Shown: positions 33,434-44,835, numbered from the stretch's first letter. The stretch: 64,000 bases of DNA from RPQJ01 sp963777725 (GCA_963777725.1 CAVZRR010000019.1:9535-73534), one strand, 5' to 3'. Program-made: numbers and translations. The notes: generated by a model from the letters alone, not told the origin.

Positions 33434-34880
33434 TTACGGCAGCACCGCCGCGCAGACCGCCAGCAGCAGTCCCGGGTACATCCCGAGCGCCAGCACGGCG
33501 AGCCCATTCGCGCTGAGCACGAACTTGAGCGCCCCGCTCCCCTCGAGTGCCCGCCGCTCGGTGGGCTCGTCGAAGTACATCAGCTTCACGATCCGCAGGT
33601 AGTAGTACGCGCCGATCACGGAGAACAGCACGGCGGCGATGGCCAGCCACAGCAGGCCGACGTTCAACACCGCCTGGATCACGGCCAGCTTCGCCCAGAA
33701 GCCGACGAACGGCGGCACGCCCGCCATGCTGAACATCAGCATCAGCATGACCGCCGCGAACCACGGGCTGCGCGCGTTGAGGCCCTTGAAGTCCTCGAGG
33801 CGGTCGGCCTCGAAACCGGCACGCGACAGCAGGATGATCATGCCGAAGCCGCCGATCGCCATGATCACGTAGGTGATCGTGTAGTACAGCGCCGCCTGGT
33901 AGCCCTCGCTGGTGCCGGCGAGGATGCCGAGCAGGATGAAGCCCACGTGCGAGATCGTCGAATACGCCAGCATGCGCTTCAGGTTCGTCTGCGCGATCGC
34001 GACGATGTTGCCGATCGCCATCGACAGCAGCGACAGCACCACGAGCATGTCCTGCCAGCCGTCGTGCAGGCCGGCGAGGCCTTCGGCCAGCAGCCGGTAG
34101 GCCAGCGCGAACGACGCGAGCTTGGGTGCCGCGCTCAGGAACAACGTCACGGCCGTCGGCGCGCCGTGATAGACGTCGGGCACCCACATGTGGAACGGCA
34201 CGGCGCCGAACTTGAACGCGATGCCGACGATGATGAACGACAGGCCGAACAGCAGGCCGATCTGGGTCGGGCCGAAGGCCGCGACGGCCTCGCTGACCTG
34301 CCCGAGCTGCAGCGAACCCGTGACGCCGTAGATCATCGACATGCCGTAAAGCAGCGCGCCCGAGGCGATCGAGCCCAGCACGAAGTACTTGATCGCCGCC
34401 TCCGCCGAAACGGCGGAGTCGCGATTGAACGCGACCATCGCATACAGCGACAGCGCCAGCAGCTCGACGCCGAGGTACAGCGTGACCAGGCTGTTCGCCG
34501 AGATCAGCACCATGATGCCGAGCAGCGCGAAGAGACCCAGCACGAAGAACTCGCCCTTGAGCAGGCCGCGCTTCTGCAGGTAGCCGAACGCAGTACAGGA
34601 ACGCGACGGCCACCGCGCCGTACGCGACGACCTTGAGCAGGTTGCCGAGCGGATCGGCGACGTAGGTGCCGTGCCAGGCCACGGTGCGGACCTCGACGCC
34701 CGTCCGGGCCGTCACCCAGGCTGCGCCGGCCAGCGCCACCAGCGACAGGATGAACGTGATCGCGCGCTTGCCGTCGTCCAGGAACAGGTCGACGAGCAGG
34801 ATCACGCAGGCTGCCGCCAGCAGGAAGATCTCCGGCGCGGCGAGGAACAGGTCGAGGCGTGTGATGGTTGCGGGTGTCAT
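33434..34880 (-). CDS. nuoN: NADH-quinone oxidoreductase subunit N (frameshifted in this sequence)
   Basis: Antiporter-like membrane subunit of complex I. The N-terminal part (MTPATITRLDLFLAAPEIFL) reads in one frame to about 34595, where AFLY should continue as AFGYLQKRG. One extra base near 34592 (GCAGTAC instead of GCGTAC on the plus strand) shifts the frame, and the rest (LGLFALLGIMVLISANSLVT... to MYPGLLLAVCAAVLP) is intact in the next frame. Removing that base gives 481 residues, the normal NuoN length. It is the last gene of the operon, 3 nt after nuoM. I regard the frameshift as a probable sequence error. Confidence 0.9.
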
Positions 34881-34883
34881 GGC

Positions 34884-36398
34884 TCAGACCTTCGTCACCA
34901 TCATCTGCTGCACCAGCTGCTCGATCGTCGGCCGCATCACCTCGAGCAGCGGCGCGGGCCAGAGCCCGAGCGCGAGCACGGCCACCGCCAGCACGCCGAG
35001 CACCAGGAACTCGCGCTTGTTGAGATCCTCGAGCTGCGCGACGTGCTCGTTGCCCACCGGCCCGAAGACCACGCGCTTGACCAGCCAGAGCGTGTAGGCC
35101 GCGCCCAGGATCAGCGTGGTGGCGGCCAGGAAGGCATACCAGAAGTTGGCGCGGAAACTGGAGAGGATCACCAGGAACTCGCCGACGAACCCCGAGGTGC
35201 CCGGCAGGCCTGCGTTCGCCATCGCGAACAGCACGAAGAACGCGCCGAACACCGGCATCGTGTTGATCACGCCGCCGTAGTCGGCGATCTGCCGGCTGTG
35301 CATGCGGTCGTAGAGCACGCCGATGCAGAGGAACAGCGCGCCCGACACGAGGCCGTGCGAGACCATCTGCACCATCGCGCCGTCGAGGCCCATCGCGGCG
35401 CCCTGGATGTCACCGGTGTTGCGGACGATCTCGAAGGCCACGAACGCGCCGAGCGTCACGAAGCCCATGTGGGCGATCGACGAGTACGCGATCAGCTTCT
35501 TCATGTCCTGCTGCGCCAGCGCCACGAAGCCGATGTAGACCACGGCGATCAGCGAGAGCCCGATGATCACCCAGTCGAGCTCACGACTGGCGTCGGGCGC
35601 GATCGGCAGGCTGAAGCGCAGGAAGCCGTAGCCACCCATCTTCAGCATGATGGCCGCCAGGATCACCGAGCCGCCCGTGGGCGCCTCGACGTGCGCATCC
35701 GGCAACCAGGTGTGCACCGGCCACATCGGCACCTTGACCGCGAAGGCCAGCAGGAACGCGACGAAGATCAGCGTCTGCTCGCGCAGCGACAGCGGCATCG
35801 CCTGCAGGTCGGCGATCGCGTAGCTGCCACCCTGCAGGTACAGGTAGATCAGCGCGACCAGCATCACGACCGAGCCGAGGAACGTGTAGAGGAAGAACTT
35901 GACCGTCGCATACACGCGCCGCGGGCCGCCCCAGACGCCGATGATCACGAACATCGGGATCAGCATCGCTTCCCAGAGCACGTAGAACAGCATCGCGTCG
36001 AGTGCCGCGAAGACGCCGATCATCAGCCCTTCGAGGATCAGGAACGCCGCGAGGTACTGCGCCGGACGCTTCTCGATCACCGTCCAGCCCGCGATCACGA
36101 CGAGCGGCGTGATGAATGCCGTCAGCACGATCAACGGCATCGAGATGCCGTCGACGCCGAGGTGGTACCAGGCGTTGAAGGCGCCGATCCACGGCTCCCG
36201 CTCGACGAACTGCATCGCCGCAGTGGTCGTGTCGAAGTCGCGCCACAGCACGACGCTGATCACGAACGTCGCGACCGACGCGGCCAGGGCGAGCCACTTG
36301 GCGGTGGCGTCGCTGCGCTCGCCGTGCAGCAGCAGCAGGACGCCGGCCGCGATCGGCAGCCAGAGGAGCACGCTCAGGATGGGCCAGTCAGCTTGCAT
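34884..36398 (-). CDS. nuoM: NADH-quinone oxidoreductase subunit M
   Basis: The 504-residue inner-membrane proton-pumping subunit is related to Mrp antiporters. Conserved sequences are visible: FNAWYHLGVDGISMPLIVLT near the N-terminus, LWEAMLIPMFVIIGVWGG, FAVKVPMWPVHTWLPDAHVE (with the functional Lys and the HTWLPDAH signature) and AHMGFVTLG. About 14 transmembrane segments are evident. It begins 3 nt after nuoL ends and is followed closely by nuoN, so it is translated within the nuo operon. Length is normal. Confidence 0.96.
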   Translation of the reverse strand: MQADWPILSVLLWLPIAAGVLLLLHGERSDATAKWLALAASVATFVISVVLWRDFDTTTAAMQFVEREPWIGAFNAWYHLGVDGISMPLIVLTAFITPLVVIAGWTVIEKRPAQYLAAFLILEGLMIGVFAALDAMLFYVLWEAMLIPMFVIIGVWGGPRRVYATVKFFLYTFLGSVVMLVALIYLYLQGGSYAIADLQAMPLSLREQTLIFVAFLLAFAVKVPMWPVHTWLPDAHVEAPTGGSVILAAIMLKMGGYGFLRFSLPIAPDASRELDWVIIGLSLIAVVYIGFVALAQQDMKKLIAYSSIAHMGFVTLGAFVAFEIVRNTGDIQGAAMGLDGAMVQMVSHGLVSGALFLCIGVLYDRMHSRQIADYGGVINTMPVFGAFFVLFAMANAGLPGTSGFVGEFLVILSSFRANFWYAFLAATTLILGAAYTLWLVKRVVFGPVGNEHVAQLEDLNKREFLVLGVLAVAVLALGLWPAPLLEVMRPTIEQLVQQMMVTKV

Positions 36399-36401
36399 GG
36401 G

Positions 36402-38354
36402 TCAGCTTCGCCAGAGGAGCCACGCGAGCAGCGCCGAGAGGCCGATGATCGTCGCGAAGGCATAGTGATACAGGTAGCCGGACTGGACGCCGCGAATCGC
36501 GCCGGCGATCCAGCCGACGAGGCGCGCCGAGCCGTTGACGGCGGCGCCGTCGATGATCGCCACGTCGCCGCCGCGCCACAGCAGGTTGCCGAGTGCGCGG
36601 CTGCCGCCGGCGATGAACCGCTCGTTGAACGCGTCGAGGTAGTACTTGTTGACGAGCAGCGTGTACAGGCCACCCGCCTTCACGCGCAGCTGCTCCGCGA
36701 GCTCCGGCCGCTTCAGGTACAGGTACCAGGCCAGCAGGACGCCGGCGGACGCGAGCCCGAGGATCGGCGAACTGAGGCCGTGCTGCACGAAAGCGAGCGG
36801 TCCGTGGTAGTGCTCGCCGAGCTGCGCGAGCACGTCGTGCGCCGGCGCCACGTAGACCGCGTTGCCGAAGTAGTCGCCGAACAGCAGGGCCCCGATCGCG
36901 GGCCAGCCGATGACCACCGACGGGATCGCCAGCAGCACCAGCGGCAGCGTCACGACCCACGGGCTCTCGTGCAGGTGCTCGCGCGTGTGCTCGTCCATGC
37001 GCTCCTGGCCGTGGAACGTCATGAACACGAGCCGGAACGTGTAGAACGCGGTGACGAACACCCCGATCAGCACGCACCAGTACCCGTAGCGTGCCGCCGG
37101 CAACGTCGAGAGCTCGACCGCCTCGATCAGCGCGTCCTTGGAGAAGAAGCCCGCGAAGCCCGGGAATCCGATCAGCGCCAGCGCGCCGATCAGGCAGGTC
37201 CAGTACGTGATCGGCATGTACTTGCGCAGGCCGCCCATCTTGCGCATGTCCTGCTCGTGATGCATCGCGATGATCACGGAGCCCGCGGCCAGGAACAGCA
37301 ACGCCTTGAAGAACGCGTGCGTCATCAGGTGGAAGATCGCGCCCGCGTAGGCCGAAACGCCGAGCGCCACCGTCATGTAGCCGAGCTGCGAGAGCGTCGA
37401 GTACGCGACGACGCGCTTGATGTCGTTGCTGACGATGCCGAGGAAGCCCATGAACAGCGCCGTCGTGCCGCCGATCACGATCACGAAGCTGAGCGCCGTC
37501 TCCGAGAGCTCGAACAGCGGCGACATGCGCGCCACCATGAAGATGCCGGCCGTGACCATCGTGGCGGCATGGATCAGCGCCGAGATCGGCGTGGGGCCTT
37601 CCATCGAGTCCGGCAACCAGACGTGCAGCGGCACCTGCGCGGACTTGCCCATCGCACCGATGAACAGGCAGATGCAGATGACCGTGACCGCCGACCAGGC
37701 GACCCCGGGGATCAGCTCGAAGCTCGCCGCCGCGATCGCGTCGGCCTGGCCGAAGATCTCCGCGTAGTGCAGCGAGCCCGTCAGGTAGGCGATGCCGGCG
37801 ATGCCGAGCAGGAAGCCGAAGTCGCCGACGCGGTTGACCAGGAACGCCTTCAGGTTGGCGACGATCGCCGTGGGCCGCGTGTACCAGAAGCCGATCAGCA
37901 GGTACGAGACGAGACCGACCGCCTCCCAGCCGAAGAACAGCTGCAGCAGGTTGTTCGACATCACGAGCATCAGCATCGCGAACGTGAACAGCGAGATGTA
38001 GCTGAAGAAGCGCGTGTAGCCGGGATCCTCGTGCATGTAGCCGATCGTGTAGACGTGCACCATCAGCGAGACGAAGGTCACGACCACCATCATCAGCGCG
38101 CTCAGCCGGTCGACCAGGAAGCCGATCTCCATGCGCAGCCCGTCGCTGACCAGCCACGTGTAGACCGGCCCATCGAACGCCGGCGCGCCGCCGAGCAACT
38201 CCCAGAACACCTTGGCGGACAATCCGAACGAGATCGCCACGCCCAGGATCGTGACCGTGTGGGCGCCGGCCCGGCCGACCACCCGGCCGAACAGCCCGGC
38301 GACGATCGCGGCGGCGAGCGGTGCGAGAACGATGGCGAGCAGCGTCTGTTCCAC
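36402..38354 (-). CDS. nuoL: NADH-quinone oxidoreductase subunit L
   Basis: The 650-residue subunit is the largest antiporter-like part of complex I, with the long lateral helix at its C-terminus. Signatures: HVYTIGYMHEDPGYTRFFSY, FGWEAVGLVSYLLIGFW, MGKSAQVPLHVWLPDSMEGP (Lys and HVWLPD), AATMVTAGIFMVAR and HAFFKALLFLAAGSVI. The C-terminal region has the amphipathic helix and final anchor (YHYAFATIIGLSALLAWLLW). It lies 3 nt downstream of nuoK. Intact and of normal length. Confidence 0.96.
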   Translation of the reverse strand: MEQTLLAIVLAPLAAAIVAGLFGRVVGRAGAHTVTILGVAISFGLSAKVFWELLGGAPAFDGPVYTWLVSDGLRMEIGFLVDRLSALMMVVVTFVSLMVHVYTIGYMHEDPGYTRFFSYISLFTFAMLMLVMSNNLLQLFFGWEAVGLVSYLLIGFWYTRPTAIVANLKAFLVNRVGDFGFLLGIAGIAYLTGSLHYAEIFGQADAIAAASFELIPGVAWSAVTVICICLFIGAMGKSAQVPLHVWLPDSMEGPTPISALIHAATMVTAGIFMVARMSPLFELSETALSFVIVIGGTTALFMGFLGIVSNDIKRVVAYSTLSQLGYMTVALGVSAYAGAIFHLMTHAFFKALLFLAAGSVIIAMHHEQDMRKMGGLRKYMPITYWTCLIGALALIGFPGFAGFFSKDALIEAVELSTLPAARYGYWCVLIGVFVTAFYTFRLVFMTFHGQERMDEHTREHLHESPWVVTLPLVLLAIPSVVIGWPAIGALLFGDYFGNAVYVAPAHDVLAQLGEHYHGPLAFVQHGLSSPILGLASAGVLLAWYLYLKRPELAEQLRVKAGGLYTLLVNKYYLDAFNERFIAGGSRALGNLLWRGGDVAIIDGAAVNGSARLVGWIAGAIRGVQSGYLYHYAFATIIGLSALLAWLLWRS

Positions 38355-38357
38355 GGC

Positions 38358-38663
38358 TCAGCCCCTCATGGCGTCGAGATCCTCGACGTTGATGCTGCGG
38401 CGCTGGCGGAACAGCACGACCAGGATCGCGAGACCGATGGCCGACTCCGCCGCAGCGACCGTCAGGATGAAGAACACGAACACCTGGCCGCCGAGGTCGC
38501 CGAGGTGCTGCGAGAACGCGATGAAATTGAAGTTGACCGCGAGCAGCATCAGCTCGATGCACATCAGCAGCAACAGCACGTTCTTGCGGTTGATGAAGAT
38601 GCCCGCCACGCTCAGGCTGAACAGGATCCCCGAGAGCATCAGCACGTGGGACAGCGGGATCAC
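38358..38663 (-). CDS. nuoK: NADH-quinone oxidoreductase subunit K
   Basis: The 101-residue protein starts at GTG 38663 (VIPLSHVLMLSGILFSLSVA). It has three transmembrane helices, with the conserved Glu in LLMCIELMLLAVNFNF and the second one in TVAAAESAIGLAILV, both part of the proton path. The start overlaps the nuoJ stop as GTGA, which fixes the start choice. It ends INVEDLDAMRG, typical of gammaproteobacterial NuoK. Confidence 0.95.
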   Translation of the reverse strand: MIPLSHVLMLSGILFSLSVAGIFINRKNVLLLLMCIELMLLAVNFNFIAFSQHLGDLGGQVFVFFILTVAAAESAIGLAILVVLFRQRRSINVEDLDAMRG

Positions 38664-39262
38664 TGCTTGCCCTCCGCGTCCATCTTGACGATCCGCACGC
38701 GATCGCGGGCCCGCACGGCGACCTGCTTCGAGATGTCCTGCAGCTTCTGCCCCGGCCGCTTGCGCATCGTCAGCGTGATCGCGGCCACGATCGCCACCAG
38801 CAGGATCACCGCGGCCACCTCGAACGGAAACAGGTACTGCGTGTAGAGCAGCTGGCCCAGCTCGGCGGTGTTCGAATGGCCTGCGGGCTTCGGCGCCGGC
38901 AGCGGCATCTCCTCGAGCCCGAGGCCGCGCACCCAGACCACGATCCCGATCTGGGCCATCACGACCAGCGCGATCAGCCCGCCGAGCGGCGCATAGCGGG
39001 TGAAGCCCTGCCGCAGCTTCTCGACGTCGACGTCCATCATCATGACGACGAACAGCCACAGCACCATGACCGCGCCGACGTAGACCACGATCAGCGTGAT
39101 CGCAAGGAACTCCGCCTCGAGCAGCAGCCAGATCACCGCGCTGTTCAGGAACGCGAACACCAGGAACAGCGCGCAGTGCACCGGGTTGCGGGCCGTGATG
39201 ACGCCGAGCGCGGCGACCACGAGGATGGCCGCGAAGACGTAGAAGAGAATCTGGACGATCAT
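38660..39262 (-). CDS. nuoJ: NADH-quinone oxidoreductase subunit J
   Basis: The 200-residue subunit has five transmembrane helices and the conserved FVFAFLNSAVIWLLLEAEFL and VVYVGAVMVLWLFVVMMMDV segments (the latter contains the pi-bulge helix of NuoJ). The C-terminal extension is charged. It lies between nuoI and nuoK, overlapping nuoK by four bases. Confidence 0.95.
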   Translation of the reverse strand: MIVQILFYVFAAILVVAALGVITARNPVHCALFLVFAFLNSAVIWLLLEAEFLAITLIVVYVGAVMVLWLFVVMMMDVDVEKLRQGFTRYAPLGGLIALVVMAQIGIVVWVRGLGLEEMPLPAPKPAGHSNTAELGQLLYTQYLFPFEVAAVILLVAIVAAITLTMRKRPGQKLQDISKQVAVRARDRVRIVKMDAEGKQ

Positions 39263-39278
39263 GCTGTGTGGCGCTCGG

Positions 39279-39758
39279 TCAGCGGTAGCGGGCGTCCGCC
39301 GCCTTGTCCGCGGCGATCATGGCTTCGTAGCGCTCGCCGACCGCGAGCAGCTTGTCCTTGGTCATGATGTTCTCGCCGCGATGCTCCATGTGGTACTCGT
39401 GCAGGCGCGTCTCGACGATCGCGTCGACCGGGCAGGCCTCCTCGCAGAACCCGCAGTAGATGCACTTGAAAAGATCGATGTCGTAGCGCGTCGTGCGCCG
39501 CGTGCCGTCCTCGCTGACGTCCGACTCGATCGTGATCGCGAGCGCCGGGCAGACGGCCTCGCAGAGCTTGCAGGCGATGCAGCGCTCCTGCCCGTTCGGG
39601 TAGCGGCGCAGCGCGTGCAGGCCGCGGAAGCGCGGCGACTGCGGCGTCTTCTCCTCCGGGTACTGGATCGTGATCTTCGGCGCAAAGAGGTTGCGCAGCG
39701 TGACCGAGAGCCCGATCAGCAGTTCGGTCAGGAAGAAGGTTTTCAGGAAGCTGCGCAT
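39279..39758 (-). CDS. nuoI: NADH-quinone oxidoreductase subunit I
   Basis: The 159-residue peripheral-arm subunit carries two [4Fe-4S] clusters (N6a, N6b). Both ferredoxin motifs are complete: CIACKLCEAVCP and CIYCGFCEEACP. The N-terminal amphipathic helix (FLKTFFLTELLIGLSVTLRN) contacts the membrane subunit NuoH, whose gene lies just upstream. Confidence 0.96.
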   Translation of the reverse strand: MRSFLKTFFLTELLIGLSVTLRNLFAPKITIQYPEEKTPQSPRFRGLHALRRYPNGQERCIACKLCEAVCPALAITIESDVSEDGTRRTTRYDIDLFKCIYCGFCEEACPVDAIVETRLHEYHMEHRGENIMTKDKLLAVGERYEAMIAADKAADARYR

Positions 39759-39765
39759 CGTGACC

Positions 39766-40824
39766 TCAAGCCGCCCAGGGCCCGATCTTGTAGATCCACA
39801 GCACCGCCTCGACGCACAGCCAGACCAGCGTGACCGGGATGAAGACCTTCCAGCCGAGCCGCATGATCTGGTCGTAGCGATAGCGCGGGAACGTGGCGCG
39901 GAACCACAGGAAGCAGAACAGGAAGAACGCGATCTTCAGTACCAGCCAGTGCAGCCCGGGTGCCGCAAGGAACGTGCCGGCCACGAGCGGATAGCCTTCG
40001 AACGGCGACAGCCAGCCGCCGAAGAAGAACGTCGCGGTCAGCGTCGCGACCAGGATCATGTTCGCGTACTCGGTCAGGAAGAACAGCGCGAACGCGATGC
40101 CCGAGTACTCGACGTGGAAGCCGGCGACGATTTCCGACTCGCCCTCGGCGACGTCGAACGGCGCGCGATTCGTCTCCGCGACGCCGGAGATGAAGTAGAC
40201 GACGAACAGCGGGAACAGCCAGGACCAGTACCAGGACAGGAAGCCGCCCGATTGCGCCTCGACGATCCGGCCCAGGTTCAGCGTGCCCGCGGCCATCACG
40301 ACGCCCACGAGCGCGAAGCCCATCGCGATCTCGTAGGCGACGATCTGCGCGGCGGAGCGCATCGCGCCGAGGAACGCGTACTTCGAGTTCGAGGCCCAGC
40401 CGGCGAGGATGATGCCGTAGGCGCCGAAGCCCGCGAGCGCGAGCACGTACAGCACGCCGGCATCGACGTCGGCGATCGCGAAGCCCGGCCACAACGAGAT
40501 CACGGCCCACGCTGCGAAGGCGGGCGTCAGGGCCAGCAGGGGTGCCACCACGAACAGGAACCGGTTCGAGCGCGACGGGACGACCACTTCCTTGATCAGC
40601 AGCTTGATCACGTCCGCGAACGGCTGCAGCAAGCCCTTCGGCCCGACCCGGTTCGGACCGATGCGGACCTGCATGTAGCCGATCACCTTGCGCTCGGCGA
40701 GCGTCAGGTAGGCCACGCACAGGATCACGACGATCGTGACGGCCAGGATCTGCCCGAGTCCCGTCAGCGCGTGCCGCAGCCATTCGGGCCACGCCGTCCA
40801 GGTGCCGACGACGAAGTCCATCAT
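39766..40824 (-). CDS. nuoH: NADH-quinone oxidoreductase subunit H
   Basis: The 352-residue membrane subunit forms much of the quinone tunnel. Signatures: ERKVIGYMQVRIGPNRVGPK, ISGVAETNRAPFDVAEGESE and GFHVEYSGIAFALFFLTEYA, all conserved. Eight to nine helices. Its start ATG overlaps the nuoG stop (ATGA). Complete. Confidence 0.96.
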   Translation of the reverse strand: MMDFVVGTWTAWPEWLRHALTGLGQILAVTIVVILCVAYLTLAERKVIGYMQVRIGPNRVGPKGLLQPFADVIKLLIKEVVVPSRSNRFLFVVAPLLALTPAFAAWAVISLWPGFAIADVDAGVLYVLALAGFGAYGIILAGWASNSKYAFLGAMRSAAQIVAYEIAMGFALVGVVMAAGTLNLGRIVEAQSGGFLSWYWSWLFPLFVVYFISGVAETNRAPFDVAEGESEIVAGFHVEYSGIAFALFFLTEYANMILVATLTATFFFGGWLSPFEGYPLVAGTFLAAPGLHWLVLKIAFFLFCFLWFRATFPRYRYDQIMRLGWKVFIPVTLVWLCVEAVLWIYKIGPWAA

Positions 40825-43007
40825 GCGTCACCACCCCGCGCGGACCGGCCCGCCGCGGTCTCCTGCAACGGCCGCGAGCGGCGCACCACCGCATCGACGG
40901 CATAGATGCCGACGTCGCGCGTGGCATCCAGCGCGGCGAGCCGCCCCGGCGCGAAGCTGCCGGCGACCGGGCTCGGCGCGTATTCGCCGATTTCCTTGCG
41001 CAGCTCGTCGCGAACCTCCTCGGAGCTCAGGTACTCGAAGCCGTGCAGGCCGAGCAGGTTGCCGAGCACGCGCAGCACCTTCCAGGCCGGCCGCGCCTCG
41101 CCCGCCGGGCGCGCGGCGCCGGGCACGCTCTGCCAGAGACCCTGCCACGTTGACCCAGGTACCCGACGTCTCCGCAAACGCAGCGACCGGCAGGATCACG
41201 GTCGCGTGGGCCAGGTGATCGGCGCCGGCGAACGGAGTCAGCGCCACGACGCAATCCGCGCCCCGCAGCGCGTTCTCGACGCCGAACGACGGCGGCAGGT
41301 CCTCGGTCTCGATGCCACCCACCAGCACGTACGCGCGCAGGCGGGCAGCGATCATTTCGGCGGCTGCCAGGCCCGGCTTCGCCACTGCACGGCCGCCCGC
41401 GCCGCGATGCGGCGTCACGCCGGCCAGCGACGCGCCGACGGCATTGGCACCCTCGGGCAGGAACCCGAGCCGCGCGCCCGTCGCCTTGGGCGAGCGCGGC
41501 CGCGAGGGCCCGGATTTCCGAGTAAGCGACGTGTCGCTCCGCCAGGGCCCCGAGCAGGATCACGCGCAACTCGCCGTCGATGAGCATCCGCGCGACACGC
41601 TCGTGCTCGGCAGTCGGCACGATGCCCTCGAGCGCCGGGCCGACCGCAGCCGGCACCGTGGCTGCAGATGCGCGCACGGCCGCAGCCAGGATCGCCGCGA
41701 GGTGCTGGGCCATCCCGTAGCCGTTGCTGGTCAGCTGTGCCTCGACCGGGAACAGCACGTCGATGGGTTGCGGATTGACGAACGCGACCCGCGTGCCGCG
41801 ACGCAGGACGCCCTTGCGAACCCGGTGCGCGATGATCGGCACGTCCTGGCGCAGGTTGGAACCCACCAGCAACAGCGCCGAGGCCTGCTCGAGATCCGCA
41901 ATGCTGCAACCGAGCGTCGGCGCGAGCGGATCCCCCGCCTGGTCGCGGAAATCGACGCGCCGCAGCCGGTGGTCCACGTTCTCCGAGCCGAGCCCGCGGG
42001 CCACGCGCGCCGCGAGGTAGCCTTCCTCGAGCGACGCTGCGGGGGACACGAGCATGCCGACCTGCCCGGCTCCGTGCTCGCGAACGACCTTCTGCAGGCC
42101 GGCCGCCGCGGCTTCGAGCGCGGTCTCCCAGTCGACTTCGCGCCAGGTGCCGCCTTCCTTGACCATCGGCCTGCCCGCGCGATCGTCGGCATAGAGGCCT
42201 TCGCAGCTGTAGCGATCGCGATCCGCGATCCAGGTCTCGTTGATCGCCTCGTTGGCACGCGGCACGACGCGCATCAACCGGCCGCGCAGCACGTGGCCGT
42301 AGAGGTTCGTGCCAGCGCAGTCGTGCGGCGACACGAGCGGGTGCTGCGTCATCTCCCAGGCACGCGCGCGGTAACGATAGGCCTTGTTGTTCAGCGCGCC
42401 GACCGGGCACAGGTCGATGATGTTGCCGGACAGCTCGTGGTCGACGCTCTTCTCGATGTACGTCGAGATCTGCATGCGATCGCCCTCGGCCCACCGTGCC
42501 GAGTTCCGGGATGCCCGCGATCTCCTGGCCGAAGCGGACGCAGCGCGTGCAGTGGATGCAGCGCGTCATGTCGGTCGACACCAGCGGGCCGATGTTCTGG
42601 TCCTTCACGACGCGCTTGCGCTCCGAGTAGCGCGCGATGTCGCGGCCGAAGCCCATCGCGAGGTCCTGCAGCTCGCACTCGCCGCCCTGGTCGCAGATCG
42701 GGCAGTCGAGCGGGTGGTTGATCAGCAGGAACTCCATCGTCGCCTTCTGGGCGGCGATGGCCCGGGGCGACTTGGTGAAGATCTTCATGCCCTCCGCGAC
42801 CGGCGTCGCGCAGGCCGGCAGCGGCTTCGGGGCCTTCTCGACCTCGACGAGGCACATCCGGCAGTTGGCCGCGATCGACAGCTTCTCGTGATAGCAGAAG
42901 CGCGGCACGTAGGCGCCTTGCGCGTCCGTCGCCTGGATGATCATGGCGCCCTTCGGCGCCCGGACCGCCACGCCGTCGACTTCGATGTTGACCAGGTCTT
43001 CGCTCAT
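40821..43007 (-). CDS. nuoG: NADH-quinone oxidoreductase subunit G (three frameshifts in this sequence)
   Basis: Iron-sulfur subunit with ferredoxin-like [2Fe-2S] (CYHEKLSIAANCRMCLVEVE), the His-Cys3 cluster (HPLDCPICDQGGEC), CIHCTRCVRFGQEI and the molybdopterin-type domain. The frame changes three times: at CCC 42483-42485 (after ELGTVGRG, before DRMQISTYIEKSVDHELSG), at GGG 41488-41490 (ALAKATGARLGFLPEGANAV expected) and at CCC 41140-41142 (GTWVNVAG then WQSVPGAARPAGEARPAWKV). In each case removing one base from a run of three restores the family sequence to the end at 40821, giving about 727 residues. Likely sequence errors; the gene is inferred to be functional. Confidence 0.88.
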
Positions 43008-43011
43008 GCCG

Positions 43012-44319
<1,308 letters not shown>

Positions 44320-44328
44320 GGCGGGGCC

Positions 44329-44835
44329 CTACTTGTGCTCGTCCAGGATCCTGTCGACCTTCTCGGGCGTCAGGTTCTCGTAGTACACGTGGTCCACCAT
44401 CATCATCGGCGCGCCGTTGCAGGCCGCGAGGCACTCCTCTTCCGCCTTCAGGAAGAAGCGGCCATCCGGCGTGCTCTCGCCCACCTTGACGCCGAGGCGG
44501 CGCTCGACGTGCTCGAGCAGCTGCTCGCCGCCGCACAACATGCAGGAGATGTTGGTGCAGACCGAGATGTGGTGGCGACCGACGGGCTTCGTCTCGAACA
44601 TCGAGTAGAAGCTCGCGACCTCGTAGACCTGGATCGGCGGCAGGCCGAGGTACGCGGCGACGGCGTCCATGGTCTGCTGGGTCAGGAAGCCGTTCTCGTG
44701 CTGCACCGCGTGCAGCGCGGCGATCACCGCCGAGCGCTTGCGGTCCGGCGGGAACTTCGCGACCCAGTGGTCGATCTCCTCGCGGACGTGCTGCGACAGC
44801 AAGCCGCCGTCCGGCGCGTGGGTGGGCTCGCTCAC
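44329..44835 (-). CDS. nuoE: NADH-quinone oxidoreductase subunit E
   Basis: The 168-residue [2Fe-2S] (N1a) subunit starts at GTG 44835 (VSEPTHAPDGGLLSQHVREE), overlapping the true nuoD stop (GTGA). Cluster ligands: HISVCTNISCMLCG and EEECLAACNGAPMM. Because nuoD has a +1 frameshift in this sequence, an uninterrupted frame joins nuoD to nuoE; this should not be annotated as a fusion. Confidence 0.93.
   Translation of the reverse strand: MSEPTHAPDGGLLSQHVREEIDHWVAKFPPDRKRSAVIAALHAVQHENGFLTQQTMDAVAAYLGLPPIQVYEVASFYSMFETKPVGRHHISVCTNISCMLCGGEQLLEHVERRLGVKVGESTPDGRFFLKAEEECLAACNGAPMMMVDHVYYENLTPEKVDRILDEHK

Larger units (their letters stand above)
33241..33468 (-). repeat. Tandem duplication of nuoN end, promoter and 5' part of tRNA-fMet
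   Basis: 33241-33354 and 33355-33468 are about 114-bp direct repeats with a few substitutions and small indels. Each contains, on the minus strand, the end of nuoN-like sequence (TGCCGTAA), the TTGATT/TATAAT promoter and the first 29 nt of the tRNA. Only the inner copy continues into a complete tRNA. Confidence 0.85.

Noticed and set aside
34671..38846. A 1391-codon open frame on the plus strand across nuoN-nuoJ
   Set aside because: It is antisense to clearly conserved complex I genes; its composition (His/Arg/Asp/Glu/Gln-rich repeats) is the mirror of GC-rich coding DNA and no domain is visible.
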